Made by a program: the position numbers and the translations under genes. A DNA stretch of 64,000 nucleotides from CAIVAT01 sp037128705 (GTDB lineage: Bacteria; Bacteroidota; Bacteroidia; Bacteroidales; FEN-979). Below are positions 53,339 through 62,495 of this stretch, one piece after another (positions within the stretch are counted from its first letter, which is position 1; each line of letters begins with the position of its first letter). The stretch spans positions 52,886-116,885 of the forward strand of contig JBAXVX010000008.1 in assembly GCA_037128705.1 (NCBI GenBank), written 5' to 3'. The notes beneath the pieces were generated by a model. The model made no database searches, was not told where the DNA came from, and saw nothing but the letters and a program-made list of their open reading frames with translations.

Positions 53339-53968
53339 ATGTCTGGACTAATAGGTAAAAAAATCGGGATGACCAGTATCTACGATGCAAATGGGAGGAA
53401 TATTCCCTGCACCGTGATCGAGGCTGGTCCTTGTGTGGTTACACAAGTCCGGTTAAAGGAAAAAGACGGATACGAAGCCATTCAGCTTGCTTTCGATGAA
53501 AAGAAAGAGAAGCATACAACCAAAGCAGAAATGGGTCACTTTAAGAAAGCTGGTATTACTCCAAAAAAGGTGTTGGCTGAATTTACCCGTTTTGAAGCTG
53601 ACCACCAGAAACAGTTTGGTGATATTGTCCAGGTTGATATTTTCGTTGAAGGTGAAATGATCGATGTCGTTGGAATATCCAAAGGAAAAGGTTTCCAGGG
53701 TGTTGTTAAACGTCACCATTTTGCAGGTGTCGGCGGAGCAACCCACGGACAGCACAACCGACTCAGGGCCCCTGGTTCAGTGGGTGCATCTTCATGGCCT
53801 TCAAGGGTTATGAAAGGTATCCGGATGGCAGGCCGTATGGGTGGTGACCGGGTTAAGGTTGTCAACCTTCAGGTTTTAAAGATTATCCTCGAGAAGAACC
53901 TTATTTTAGTAAAAGGCGCAGTCCCGGGACACAATGGTTCATATGTAATGATTGAGCGATGGAAGTAG
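53339..53968 (+). CDS. rplC: 50S ribosomal protein L3
   Basis: 209 residues with GLIGKKIGMTSIYD and the tentacle GGATHGQHNRLRAPGSVGAS, which reaches toward the peptidyl transferase centre; the Gln in it is the PrmB methylation site in E. coli. Its last codons overlap rplD by 10 nt. Confidence 0.98.
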   Translation: MSGLIGKKIGMTSIYDANGRNIPCTVIEAGPCVVTQVRLKEKDGYEAIQLAFDEKKEKHTTKAEMGHFKKAGITPKKVLAEFTRFEADHQKQFGDIVQVDIFVEGEMIDVVGISKGKGFQGVVKRHHFAGVGGATHGQHNRLRAPGSVGASSWPSRVMKGIRMAGRMGGDRVKVVNLQVLKIILEKNLILVKGAVPGHNGSYVMIERWK

Positions 53969-54588
53969 CAATATATAACATAAAAGGCACAGTAACCGCG
54001 AATATGGCGGTACTGGACGATTCGATCTTCGGGATTGAACCCAATGATCATGCCATATACCTGGATGTGAAGCAATTTATGGCCAATCATCGTCAGGGAA
54101 CACATGATACGTTGGAAAAGTCAACGATTTCAGGAAGTACCAGGAAACTGCATAAGCAGAAAGGTACCGGCGGTTCACGTAAGGGAAGCATCAAGAGCCC
54201 CCTGTTTCGTGGCGGAGCCCGTGTATTTGGACCTCATCCCCGTGATTACAGTTTCAAGCTCAACAAAAAGTTGAAGAGGTTGGCACGTATATCGGCATTG
54301 AGTTACAAGGTAAAGGACAACCATCTCACCATTTTGGAAGATTTTACCTTCGAAAATCCCAAGACAAAGAATTTCACTGAGCTTCTGAAGAATTTCCAAC
54401 TGACCGGAAAAAAGACCCTGCTGGTTGTTTCCAAAACTGAAGAGAATGTTCTCTTATCTGCACGCAACCTTAAAAGGGTGAAGGTGATTAATGCAACTGA
54501 TCTCAACACATATGAGATCCTGGATGCAACGCAACTGCTGATCACTGCGGGTTCGATAAAGGAAATTGAAAAAATCCATCAGAATTAA
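53959..54588 (+). CDS. rplD: 50S ribosomal protein L4
   Basis: 209 residues with the conserved exit-tunnel loop around KQKGTGGSRKGSIKSPLFRG and GPHPRDYSFKLNKKLKRLA. Translation starts inside the end of rplC, implying coupling. Confidence 0.97.
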   Translation: MEVAIYNIKGTVTANMAVLDDSIFGIEPNDHAIYLDVKQFMANHRQGTHDTLEKSTISGSTRKLHKQKGTGGSRKGSIKSPLFRGGARVFGPHPRDYSFKLNKKLKRLARISALSYKVKDNHLTILEDFTFENPKTKNFTELLKNFQLTGKKTLLVVSKTEENVLLSARNLKRVKVINATDLNTYEILDATQLLITAGSIKEIEKIHQN

Positions 54589-54609
54589 ACCGATTAATTC
54601 GATACGACA

Positions 54610-54900
54610 ATGACAGTTATTTTAAAACCGATCATAACCGAGAAAATGACGCAGTTGGGCGAGAAGCTCAACCGGTATGGGTTCATGGTTGACCGGAACG
54701 CGAACAAACTTCAGATTATAAAGGCCATTAAGGAACTTTATGGAGTGGATGTTACTTCGGTCAATACCATGGTGTTTTCCGGTAAAAATAAGACCCGCTT
54801 TACTAAAAGTGGTGTCATTTCGGGAAGGACAAGTACTTATAAGAAGGCCATCGTTACATTGGCCAAAGGTGAAACTATTGATTTTTACAGCAATATTTAA
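54610..54900 (+). CDS. rplW: 50S ribosomal protein L23
   Basis: 96 residues with IITEKMTQLGEKLNRYGFMVD and ANKLQIIKAIKELYGVDVTSV. L23 lies at the tunnel exit and is the docking site for trigger factor and SRP. Confidence 0.97.
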   Translation: MTVILKPIITEKMTQLGEKLNRYGFMVDRNANKLQIIKAIKELYGVDVTSVNTMVFSGKNKTRFTKSGVISGRTSTYKKAIVTLAKGETIDFYSNI

Positions 54901-54904
54901 ATAA

Positions 54905-55729
54905 ATGGCGCTTAAGAAATACAAACCGACAACACCCGGACAGCGGTTCAAAGTCATCAGTACCTATGATGAAATTACTGCTGATGTTCCTGAAAAGAGC
55001 CTGTTGGCTCCTTCGAAGAGATCCGGTGGAAGAAACAACGAAGGAAAAATGACCATGCGCTACCTTGGTGGTGGTCATAAACAGATGTACCGTATTATTG
55101 ACTTCAAGCGGGACAAGGAGAATATTCCTGCTGTCGTGAAAACCATTGAGTATGATCCGAACAGGACCTCTCGCATAGCCCTTGTTGTTTATGCTGATGG
55201 TGAAAAAAGATACATCGTAGCCCCTCATGGATTAAAAGTAGGCCAGACAATTCTTGCTGGAAAAGGTGTAGCACCGGAAATTGGGAATACACTGTTTCTT
55301 AGCGAAGTGCCTTTTGGAACGGTGATTCACAATGTTGAATTACGTCCCGGCCAGGGAGCAAAGATGGTGCGCAGTGCCGGGGCACATGCCCAGCTGATGT
55401 CGCGCGATGGTAAATTCGCCATCCTTAAAATGCCTTCCGGTGAAACACGAATGATTCTTCAGACATGTAAGGCTACCATTGGAATGGTGTCAAACATTGA
55501 CCACAGTCTTGAATCGTATGGAAAAGCTGGCCGTACCCGCTGGTTGGGTCGCCGTCCGAGAAACCGTGGTGTTACCATGAACCCTGTTGACCATCCAATG
55601 GGCGGGGGTGAAGGTAAAGCTTCAGGTGGACAGCCACGCTCACGTAAGGGTCTTCCTTCAAAGGGATACAAAACACGTGCACGCAAAAATCAATCGAATA
55701 AGTATATCATTGAACGCAGGAAGAAGTAA
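54905..55729 (+). CDS. rplB: 50S ribosomal protein L2
   Basis: 274 residues. It contains GGRNNEGKMTMRYLGGGHKQ and the C-terminal MNPVDHPMGGGEGKASGGQP, which holds the His needed for peptidyl transferase assembly. It begins 4 nt after rplW. Confidence 0.98.
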   Translation: MALKKYKPTTPGQRFKVISTYDEITADVPEKSLLAPSKRSGGRNNEGKMTMRYLGGGHKQMYRIIDFKRDKENIPAVVKTIEYDPNRTSRIALVVYADGEKRYIVAPHGLKVGQTILAGKGVAPEIGNTLFLSEVPFGTVIHNVELRPGQGAKMVRSAGAHAQLMSRDGKFAILKMPSGETRMILQTCKATIGMVSNIDHSLESYGKAGRTRWLGRRPRNRGVTMNPVDHPMGGGEGKASGGQPRSRKGLPSKGYKTRARKNQSNKYIIERRKK

Positions 55730-55747
55730 TCGATAATAATTCAAGCT

Positions 55748-56026
55748 ATGAGCCGATCGCTTAAAAAAGGTCCGTATATCCACTATAAGCTGGAAAAGAA
55801 AGTAACGGAACTTCTGGAATCCAAGAAAAAGACCGTCGTTAAAACCTGGTCACGCGGATCCATGATCTCTCCCGATTTTGTTGGTCAAACCATTGCCGTA
55901 CATAATGGCAACAAGTTCATCCCGGTATATGTTACCGAGAACATGGTGGGCCATAAATTGGGCGAATTTGCCCCGACCCGGATTTTCCGCGGTCATGCTG
56001 GGAATAAAGATAAAGGTAAGAAATAA
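55748..56026 (+). CDS. rpsS: 30S ribosomal protein S19
   Basis: 92 residues with MSRSLKKGPYIHYKLEKKV, KTWSRGSMISPDFVG and VGHKLGEFAPTRIFRGHAG, all typical of S19 in the 30S head. Confidence 0.98.
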   Translation: MSRSLKKGPYIHYKLEKKVTELLESKKKTVVKTWSRGSMISPDFVGQTIAVHNGNKFIPVYVTENMVGHKLGEFAPTRIFRGHAGNKDKGKK

Positions 56027-56045
56027 CGTAGTAATAAGCTAGACT

Positions 56046-56483
56046 ATGGGAGTTAGAACCCGCACCAGAGCCGAAAACCGGAAAGAGGCGAAAAAAAATG
56101 TGGCATTTGCCAAATTGAATAATTGCCCGACATCACCGCGTAAAATGCGACTGATTGCTGACCTTATCAGGGGCCAGCGTGTTGAACTGGCATTGCACAT
56201 TCTGAAATACAATGCCAAGCAGCCTTCAGAAAATTTACGCAAATTACTGCTCTCCGCCATTGCAAACTGGCAGGCAAAGAATGAGGGAATACGGATTGAA
56301 GAGACCGATCTCATCGTGAAGGAAGTTTTCGTCGACAGTGGACGTCAACTCAAGCGACTGCTGACAGCACCGCAGGGGAGGGCCCACCGGATCCGCAAAC
56401 GTTCAAATCACGTAACGATTCTGCTCGATACCCGGACAAAGCCGGAACCCGAAGTGGAAGAAGTTGAAGAAAGTAAGAATTAA
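56046..56483 (+). CDS. rplV: 50S ribosomal protein L22
   Basis: 145 residues. CPTSPRKMRLIADLIRG and the beta-hairpin loop GRAHRIRKRSNHVTILL, which lines the exit tunnel (macrolide-resistance site), are present. The protein ends in a short acidic tail (EPEVEEVEESKN), longer than the usual 110-residue core. Confidence 0.97.
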   Translation: MGVRTRTRAENRKEAKKNVAFAKLNNCPTSPRKMRLIADLIRGQRVELALHILKYNAKQPSENLRKLLLSAIANWQAKNEGIRIEETDLIVKEVFVDSGRQLKRLLTAPQGRAHRIRKRSNHVTILLDTRTKPEPEVEEVEESKN

Positions 56484-56518
56484 CAATATTATTAAGCATT
56501 AATTAAAAGTAAGTTTTA

Positions 56519-57331
56519 ATGGGACAAAAGACCAATCCGATTGCTAACAGGTTAGGCATCATCCGCGGCTGGGATTCAAACTGGTTCGGCGGTAAAGATT
56601 TTGAGCCCAAGCTGGTCGAGGATGACAAAATTCGTAAGTATTTGAATGCCCGTCTTTCCAAGGCTGGTATTGCAAAAATCGTTATTGAACGCACCTTGAA
56701 GCTGGTAACTGTTACCATTCACACCGCACGCCCGGGTATTATTATCGGGAAGGGCGGACAGGAAGTTGACAAATTGAAGGAGGAGTTGAAGAAGATCACC
56801 AAGAAGGAGATCCAGATCAACATTTCCGAAATCAAGCGTCCGGAACTGGACGCAGTCATTGTTGGCAATACCGTTGCCAGCCAGATCGAAGGACGTATAT
56901 CGTACCGTCGCGCAATTAAAACCTCTATTGCATCGGCCATGCGGATTGGGGCTGAAGGAATCAAAATCATGATCTCCGGTCGTTTGGGTGGCGCTGAAAT
57001 GGCCCGCCGCGAGCAATACAAGGAGGGTCGTATTCCATTACATACTTTCCGCGCTGATATTGATTATGCAACCGCTGAAGCAAACACGACCTACGGGATC
57101 ATCGGGATCAAGGTTTGGATCTGCAAAGGTGATGTTTACGGACGTCCCGACCTGGTACCTGATGCCACTGCAGTAAATAAACTGAAACCTTCACAGCATC
57201 GTGGCGGCGAACGTCAGGGCGACCGTGGTCCCCGCGACCGTGGTGGTGACCGTGGTGGTGACCGTGGCAGTGACCGCAGAAATGATCGCGGACCCAGCAG
57301 GGATGGTGGGAAACCCCGTGCCAGAAAATAA
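56519..57331 (+). CDS. rpsC: 30S ribosomal protein S3 with Arg/Gly/Asp-rich tail
   Basis: 270 residues. The KH domain motif RPGIIIGKGGQEVDKLKEEL and GRLGGAEMARREQYKEGRIP are intact. The S3 core ends near residue 225; the last 45 residues are a low-complexity tail of DRG, GGDRG and RNDRG repeats, encoded by near-repeats of GACCGTGGT. S3 lines the mRNA entry channel, where such a tail could contact mRNA. Confidence 0.96.
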   Translation: MGQKTNPIANRLGIIRGWDSNWFGGKDFEPKLVEDDKIRKYLNARLSKAGIAKIVIERTLKLVTVTIHTARPGIIIGKGGQEVDKLKEELKKITKKEIQINISEIKRPELDAVIVGNTVASQIEGRISYRRAIKTSIASAMRIGAEGIKIMISGRLGGAEMARREQYKEGRIPLHTFRADIDYATAEANTTYGIIGIKVWICKGDVYGRPDLVPDATAVNKLKPSQHRGGERQGDRGPRDRGGDRGGDRGSDRRNDRGPSRDGGKPRARK

Positions 57332-57365
57332 TTGAACGCATTGTAACCCATAATATATTTGAATA

Positions 57366-57794
57366 ATGTTACAGCCTAAGAAAACAAAATACAGGAAACA
57401 ACAAAAGGGAAAGATGAAGGGCAATGCCCAGCGTGGTCATCAGCTCGCTTTTGGATCATTCGGTATCAAAACACTGGAAGAAGCATGGATCACTGGCCGT
57501 CAGATTGAAGCAGCCCGCCAGGCCATCACGCGTCACATGAAACGTGAAGGTCAGCTGTGGATCCGTATTTTCCCGGATAAGCCGGTTACCAAGAAGCCCG
57601 CCGAGGTCCGTATGGGTAAAGGAAAAGGTGCTCCCGAATATTTCGTGGCCCGTATCAATCCTGGCCGGATTCTTTTCGAAATCGAAGGTGTTCCGATGGA
57701 AATTGCAAAGGAATCCCTGAGACTGGGAGCCCAGAAACTTCCGGTACAAACAAAGACGGTTATGCGTAAGGATTACGTTGAAGAAGCAATCTAA
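57366..57794 (+). CDS. rplP: 50S ribosomal protein L16
   Basis: 142 residues. MLQPKKTKYRKQQKGKMKG, ITRHMKREGQLWIRIFPDKP and MGKGKGAPEYFVA are typical. L16 organises the A-site tRNA elbow region of the 50S subunit. Confidence 0.98.
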   Translation: MLQPKKTKYRKQQKGKMKGNAQRGHQLAFGSFGIKTLEEAWITGRQIEAARQAITRHMKREGQLWIRIFPDKPVTKKPAEVRMGKGKGAPEYFVARINPGRILFEIEGVPMEIAKESLRLGAQKLPVQTKTVMRKDYVEEAI

Positions 57795-57800
57795 AGAAAA

Positions 57801-58022
57801 ATGGAACAGAAAGTAATCAGAGAATTTACAACGGGTGAAATCCTGGAAAGGTTGGAAGAGGAAAAGCGTCAGTTGACCAAGCTCAAGCTTAACCATGCTG
57901 TTTCTCCATTGGAAAACCCAAATAAAATCAAGGCTTATCGCAAAACAATTGCACGTCTTGAAACCGAATTGCGTCACCGGGTTCTCAACGGTGAGAAAGT
58001 CACAAAAGCAATTAAAAAGTAG
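57801..58022 (+). CDS. rpmC: 50S ribosomal protein L29
   Basis: 73 residues, two long helices, with LTKLKLNHAVSPLENPNKIK near the middle. It is the usual neighbour of rplP and rpsQ, 6 nt after rplP. Confidence 0.95.
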   Translation: MEQKVIREFTTGEILERLEEEKRQLTKLKLNHAVSPLENPNKIKAYRKTIARLETELRHRVLNGEKVTKAIKK

Positions 58023-58058
58023 TCAGGTACACACAGGTGTATCATCCAAAGTAACAAT

Positions 58059-58316
58059 ATGGAAACGAGAAATCTAAGAAAAGAAAAAACCGGCGTAGTT
58101 GTCAGCAATAAGATGGAGAGATCCATTGTCGTTGCGGTCGAACGTAAGGTAAAGCATCCTAAATACGGGAAATTCGTGAAGAAATCTTCCCGCTTTATGG
58201 CCCACGATGAAAAGAATGAATGCAGCGAGGGAGATAAAGTACGGATTGCCGAAACCAGGCCTCTGAGTAAAAATAAGTGTTGGAGACTTGTCGAAATCAT
58301 TGAAAAGGTTAAATAG
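58059..58316 (+). CDS. rpsQ: 30S ribosomal protein S17
   Basis: 85 residues, OB fold, with TGVVVSNKMERSIVVAVER, HPKYGKFVKKSSRFMAHDE and GDKVRIAETRPLSKNKCWR. Confidence 0.97.
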   Translation: METRNLRKEKTGVVVSNKMERSIVVAVERKVKHPKYGKFVKKSSRFMAHDEKNECSEGDKVRIAETRPLSKNKCWRLVEIIEKVK

Positions 58317-58318
58317 CC

Positions 58319-58687
58319 ATGATACAACAAGAGTCAAGATTAACAGTAGCAGATAATAGCGGAGCCAAGGAAGTCCTTTGTATCAAGGTCCTGGGCGGCA
58401 CACGCAAGCGGTATGCCCGGGTGGGCGACCGGATTATCGTAACGGTAAAAAATGCCCTTCCTTCGGGAAATATTAAAAAAGGCACCGTATCCACGGCCGT
58501 AGTGGTCAGAACCAGCAAGGAGATGCGCCGCGCCGACGGTTCATATATCCGCTTTGATGACAACGCCGTGGTGTTGCTCAACAGTGCCGGTGAAATGATA
58601 GGTACCCGTATCTTTGGCCCGGTAGCCAGGGAGTTACGTGAAAAACAATTCATGAAAATAGTCTCTTTAGCACCTGAAGTGCTTTAA
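58319..58687 (+). CDS. rplN: 50S ribosomal protein L14
   Basis: 122 residues starting MIQQESRLTVADNSGAKEVL, with GGTRKRYARVGDRIIVTVK and FDDNAVVLLNSAGEMIGTRI. It begins 2 nt after rpsQ. Confidence 0.98.
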   Translation: MIQQESRLTVADNSGAKEVLCIKVLGGTRKRYARVGDRIIVTVKNALPSGNIKKGTVSTAVVVRTSKEMRRADGSYIRFDDNAVVLLNSAGEMIGTRIFGPVARELREKQFMKIVSLAPEVL

Positions 58688-58705
58688 GCATATACAAATC
58701 ACATC

Positions 58706-59029
58706 ATGCAGAAGAAATTACATATCAGAAAAGGCGACACGGTGATGGTTATTGCCGGTGATTCGAGAAGTCAGCAGGGAAAAGTGCTGCGCGTAGATAC
58801 CGAAAAATACAAGGCCATCGTCGAAGGGGTTAACCTGGTATCCAAACATACAAAACCCAACGCCAAGAGTCCACAGGGTGGCATCGTAAAAAAAGAGGCC
58901 CCCGTGCATCTTTCCAACCTGAAGATCGTTGATAACTCGGGCAAACCGACGCGTATCGGCAGGCGATTGGATCCTAAAACGGAAAAATTGGTACGTTATT
59001 CAAAAAAATCAGGGGAGGTTATAAAATAA
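58706..59029 (+). CDS. rplX: 50S ribosomal protein L24
   Basis: 107 residues with the KOW motif (GDTVMVIAGDSRSQQGKVLR) and GGIVKKEAPVHLSNLKIVD. An early assembly protein. Its last base is the first base of the rplE start. Confidence 0.97.
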   Translation: MQKKLHIRKGDTVMVIAGDSRSQQGKVLRVDTEKYKAIVEGVNLVSKHTKPNAKSPQGGIVKKEAPVHLSNLKIVDNSGKPTRIGRRLDPKTEKLVRYSKKSGEVIK

Positions 59030-59580
59030 TGGCTTATACACCAAGATTAAAAGACAAATATCTGAATGAGGTTGTTCCTGCTTTGATGAAGCAGTTCAAC
59101 TATAAAAGCCCCATGCAGGTTCCACGGATCAGTAAGATTTGCCTTAACCAGGGCTTAGGCATTGCCAATACCGACCGTAAATTCATCGACAACGGCATCA
59201 ACGAAATTACGATGATCACCGGACAAAAAGCGGTATCAACGAAATCACGCAAGGATATTTCCAACTTCAAGCTGAGGAAGGGAAACGCCATCGGAGTTCG
59301 TGTTACCTTACGCGGTGAGCGTATGTTTGACTTCCTTGACCGTTTGATCTCCGTTGCATTACCACGTGTACGTGATTTCCGCGGCGTGAATGACAAAGGA
59401 TTTGACGGGCGTGGCAATTACACCCTTGGCATCACCGAACAGATCATTTTTCCTGAAATCGACATCGATAAGTTAACGCGTATCAATGGACTCGATATTA
59501 CCTTCGTGACATCAGCCAGGAACGACCGTGAGGCACATGCCTTATTAAAAGAATTTGGAATTCCTTTTAAAACAAAGTAA
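59029..59580 (+). CDS. rplE: 50S ribosomal protein L5
   Basis: 183 residues with NQGLGIA, TGQKAVSTKSRKDISNFKLR and RDFRGVNDKGFDGRGNYTLG. It binds 5S rRNA. Confidence 0.98.
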   Translation: MAYTPRLKDKYLNEVVPALMKQFNYKSPMQVPRISKICLNQGLGIANTDRKFIDNGINEITMITGQKAVSTKSRKDISNFKLRKGNAIGVRVTLRGERMFDFLDRLISVALPRVRDFRGVNDKGFDGRGNYTLGITEQIIFPEIDIDKLTRINGLDITFVTSARNDREAHALLKEFGIPFKTK

Positions 59581-59584
59581 AGAT

Positions 59585-59854
59585 ATGGCAAAAGAATCGA
59601 TCAAAGCCAGAGAGCGTAAACGTGAAGCAATGGTTGCTAAGTTCGCCGACAAGCGCAAGGCGCTGAAGGAAGCAGGTGATTACCTTGCTCTTCAGAAACT
59701 TCCTAAAAATGCCTCCCCGATTAGGTTACACAACCGCTGCAAACTGACCGGACGTCCAAAAGGCTATATGCGTCTTTTCGGAGTTTCCCGCATCAATTTC
59801 AGGGAGATGGCCAACAAGGGGTTAATCCCTGGCGTCAGAAAAGCCAGCTGGTAA
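59585..59854 (+). CDS. rpsN: 30S ribosomal protein S14 (zinc-free form)
   Basis: 89 residues from MAKESIKARERKREAMVAKF; an ATG 10 codons upstream lies within rplE. RLHNRCKLTGRPKGYMRLFG replaces the zinc ribbon, since the two CXXC pairs are absent, and GLIPGVRKASW ends the protein. Confidence 0.97.
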   Translation: MAKESIKARERKREAMVAKFADKRKALKEAGDYLALQKLPKNASPIRLHNRCKLTGRPKGYMRLFGVSRINFREMANKGLIPGVRKASW

Positions 59855-59894
59855 ATTAAATTTTGATAGAAATTAACAAATAAAACGTATATAA

Positions 59895-60293
59895 ATGGTT
59901 ACGGATCCCATTGCAGATTATTTGACGAGAATCAGGAACGCCGTGTTGGCCAACCACCGGGTTGTTGAAATTCCTAAGTCGAAGATCAAGGAAGAAATTA
60001 CCCGAATTCTTTTTGAAAAAGGATATATCCTTAATTACAAAGTTGATAGCGAACCACATCCCGGTATTATCAAGATCGCCTTGAAATATCATCCGGTATC
60101 GAAGCTTTCTGCTATCAACAGCCTGGTCAGAATTTCCAAGCCTGGTTTACGGAAATATGTTGACAATGAGCATCTTCCCCGTGTGTTAAACGGTCTGGGA
60201 ATTGCCATCCTGTCAACTTCCCATGGTATTATGACCGATAAGGAAGCCCGCAATCTGAAGGTTGGCGGTGAGGTATTATGTCACATCAGTTAA
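59895..60293 (+). CDS. rpsH: 30S ribosomal protein S8
   Basis: 132 residues starting MVTDPIADYLTRIRNAVLA, with VLNGLGIAILSTSHGIMTDK near the C-terminus. In E. coli S8 represses the spc operon; whether that holds here is not visible. Confidence 0.98.
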   Translation: MVTDPIADYLTRIRNAVLANHRVVEIPKSKIKEEITRILFEKGYILNYKVDSEPHPGIIKIALKYHPVSKLSAINSLVRISKPGLRKYVDNEHLPRVLNGLGIAILSTSHGIMTDKEARNLKVGGEVLCHIS

Positions 60294-60309
60294 TTAGGAG
60301 AATACAAAC

Positions 60310-60867
60310 ATGTCAAGAATAGGAAAATTACCGATTGCATTACCCGATGGCGTGACGATTACGGTCTCCGATTCCAACCTGGTAACTGTAAAAGGAAAAC
60401 TGGGCCAGCTTCAGCAGCAGGTCGACCCGAAAATCACCTTTAAGATCGAAGAACATCTGGTGACTGTTGAGCGTCATTCCGAAGCTCAGGACGATCGCGC
60501 AAAGCATGGTCTCTATCGTTCACTCGTGTTCAACATGATCAAGGGAGTGTCTGAAGGTTTTACAACGGTTCAGGAACTGGTTGGTGTTGGTTACAAAGCA
60601 ACCGGGAATGGCCATCTATTGGAATTAGCCCTTGGATATTCACACAATATCCTTATGGAACTTCCTGATACAGTTCACGTTGAAACAACAGCTGTAAAAG
60701 GGAAAAATAATTCCATCATCTTGAAATCGGTTGACAAACAGCTTCTGGGCCAGGTTGCTGCCAAGATCCGTTCGTTCCGCCGTCCTGAACCTTATAAGGG
60801 TAAAGGTATTCGTTTCCAGGGTGAAGAGATCAAGAAGAAGGCTGGTAAATCTGCCGCCGGACAATAA
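60310..60867 (+). CDS. rplF: 50S ribosomal protein L6
   Basis: 185 residues starting MSRIGKLPIALPDGVTITV, with ELVGVGYKATGNGHLLELAL and RRPEPYKGKGIRFQGE. An AGGAG stretch lies 9 nt before the ATG, one of the few Shine-Dalgarno-like sequences in the window. Confidence 0.98.
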   Translation: MSRIGKLPIALPDGVTITVSDSNLVTVKGKLGQLQQQVDPKITFKIEEHLVTVERHSEAQDDRAKHGLYRSLVFNMIKGVSEGFTTVQELVGVGYKATGNGHLLELALGYSHNILMELPDTVHVETTAVKGKNNSIILKSVDKQLLGQVAAKIRSFRRPEPYKGKGIRFQGEEIKKKAGKSAAGQ

Positions 60868-60921
60868 TAAAATCGTAAGGGCGATCTGCCAGGTCGTTCC
60901 AACAATTAAAAAAAGAATACA

Positions 60922-61284
60922 ATGGCTATTAAGAGTAGAAAAGAATTTCGCAGGTTCAGGATCAAAAAAAGGATACGTAAAATCGTACAAGGGACACCTG
61001 ACAGGCCTCGCATGACCGTATTTCGCAGCTGTAAGGCAATTTATGTGCAACTGATCGACGATCAGGCCGGTAAAACCCTCGTTGCCACTTCATCCATGGA
61101 AAAGGGGATGAAAGACGCAAAGGGAACCAAGTCCGAGATCGCAAAGATGGTCGGGAAGCAGATTGCCGAGAAGGCTATCGCGGCTGGAATCGTATCGGTT
61201 GTTTTTGATCGTAATGGTTATTTATATCATGGCAGGGTAAAAACTTTGGCTGATGCAGCCAGAGAAGGCGGCCTAAAATTCTAA
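60922..61284 (+). CDS. rplR: 50S ribosomal protein L18
   Basis: 120 residues with RIRKIVQGTPDRPRMTVFRS and VVFDRNGYLYHGRVKTLADA. It binds 5S rRNA. Confidence 0.97.
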   Translation: MAIKSRKEFRRFRIKKRIRKIVQGTPDRPRMTVFRSCKAIYVQLIDDQAGKTLVATSSMEKGMKDAKGTKSEIAKMVGKQIAEKAIAAGIVSVVFDRNGYLYHGRVKTLADAAREGGLKF

Positions 61285-61291
61285 GGAAGAT

Positions 61292-61810
61292 ATGACAAAC
61301 GTTAATGTAAAAAGAGTAAAGTCGAGTGAAATCGAGTTCAAGGATCGTCTGGTCAGCATTCAGCGTGTAACCAAAGTAACCAAAGGGGGCCGAACTTTCA
61401 GCTTCTCCGCCATTGTGGTGGTTGGAAATGAAAACGGCGTTGTTGGTTACGGACTTGGTAAGGCCAAGGAAGTTACCGCAGCGATTGCCAAAGGAGTGGA
61501 TGATGCCAAGAAAAACCTGATCAAGGTTCCCATTCTTAAGGGTACGATTCCTCATGACCAGTTAGGCAAGTATAGTGGTGCGCTCGTGTATCTCAAACCT
61601 GCAGCTCCCGGAACCGGCGTTATTGCGGGTGGTGCCATGCGTGCAGTGCTTGAAAGCGTTGGCGTAAAGGATGTGCTTGCAAAGTCAAAAGGTTCATCCA
61701 ATCCACACAGTGTGGTAAAGGCTACCATCAATGCCCTGATACAGTTAAGGGATCCCTATACGATCGCTCAGCTCAGGGGAATTGAACTGAATCAAGTATT
61801 TAATGGCTAA
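61292..61810 (+). CDS. rpsE: 30S ribosomal protein S5
   Basis: 172 residues with EFKDRLVSIQRVTKVTKGGR, the S5 double-stranded RNA-binding fold, and GVIAGGAMRAVLESVGVKDV. Confidence 0.98.
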   Translation: MTNVNVKRVKSSEIEFKDRLVSIQRVTKVTKGGRTFSFSAIVVVGNENGVVGYGLGKAKEVTAAIAKGVDDAKKNLIKVPILKGTIPHDQLGKYSGALVYLKPAAPGTGVIAGGAMRAVLESVGVKDVLAKSKGSSNPHSVVKATINALIQLRDPYTIAQLRGIELNQVFNG

Positions 61811-61837
61811 TTTATCTTATTAAGGCTATTTTAAGCA

Positions 61838-62020
61838 ATGGAAAAAATCAAAATAACACAGGTTCGCAGTGGCATCGGAAGACCGTTGCGTCAGAAACGT
61901 ACCCTCGAAGCATTGGGTCTGAAAAGGATCCGCCATACCGTTGAACATACCGCTACCCCTCAGATTCTGGGCATGGTGAATAAAGTTCAGCATTTGGTTA
62001 CAGTTGAAGAAGTAAAATAA
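61838..62020 (+). CDS. rpmD: 50S ribosomal protein L30
   Basis: 60 residues with IKITQVRSGIGRPLRQKRTL and GLKRIRHTVEHTATPQILGM, full length for bacterial L30. Confidence 0.97.
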   Translation: MEKIKITQVRSGIGRPLRQKRTLEALGLKRIRHTVEHTATPQILGMVNKVQHLVTVEEVK

Positions 62021-62038
62021 TAGATAAACGATACTGAA

Positions 62039-62485
62039 ATGGATTTAAGCAATCTTAAACCGGCAAAAGGTTCAACAAAGAAGGTAAAGCGCATTGGTAG
62101 GGGACAGGGCTCAGGACATGGTGGAACTTCCACACGTGGACATAAAGGAGCAAAATCCCGTTCCGGTTACTCCAAAAAACTGGGGTATGAAGGCGGACAG
62201 ATGTCGCTTGTGCGCCGTGTTCCAAAGTTCGGATTCAAGAACTTCAACCGGGTTGAATACAAAGGGATCAATCTTGATATTCTCGAACTGATCGCCGAAA
62301 AAAAGAACATCACGGTTATTACTCCGGAAGTGGTTGTTGAATGCGGATACGCCTCAAAGAATGACCGGATTAAAATTTTGGGCCGGGGAGAATTGAAAGC
62401 TAAGCTCGAAGTGACCGTTCATGGTTTCTCGGCTACAGCAAAGAAGGCCATTGAAGAATTAGGTGGAGTCGCTAACACACTTTAA
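62039..62485 (+). CDS. rplO: 50S ribosomal protein L15
   Basis: 148 residues. The N-terminal Gly/Arg/Lys-rich extension (KRIGRGQGSGHGGTSTRGHK) and VRRVPKFGFKNFNRVEYKG are typical. Confidence 0.98.
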   Translation: MDLSNLKPAKGSTKKVKRIGRGQGSGHGGTSTRGHKGAKSRSGYSKKLGYEGGQMSLVRRVPKFGFKNFNRVEYKGINLDILELIAEKKNITVITPEVVVECGYASKNDRIKILGRGELKAKLEVTVHGFSATAKKAIEELGGVANTL

Positions 62486-62495
62486 ACTTGTTTGA

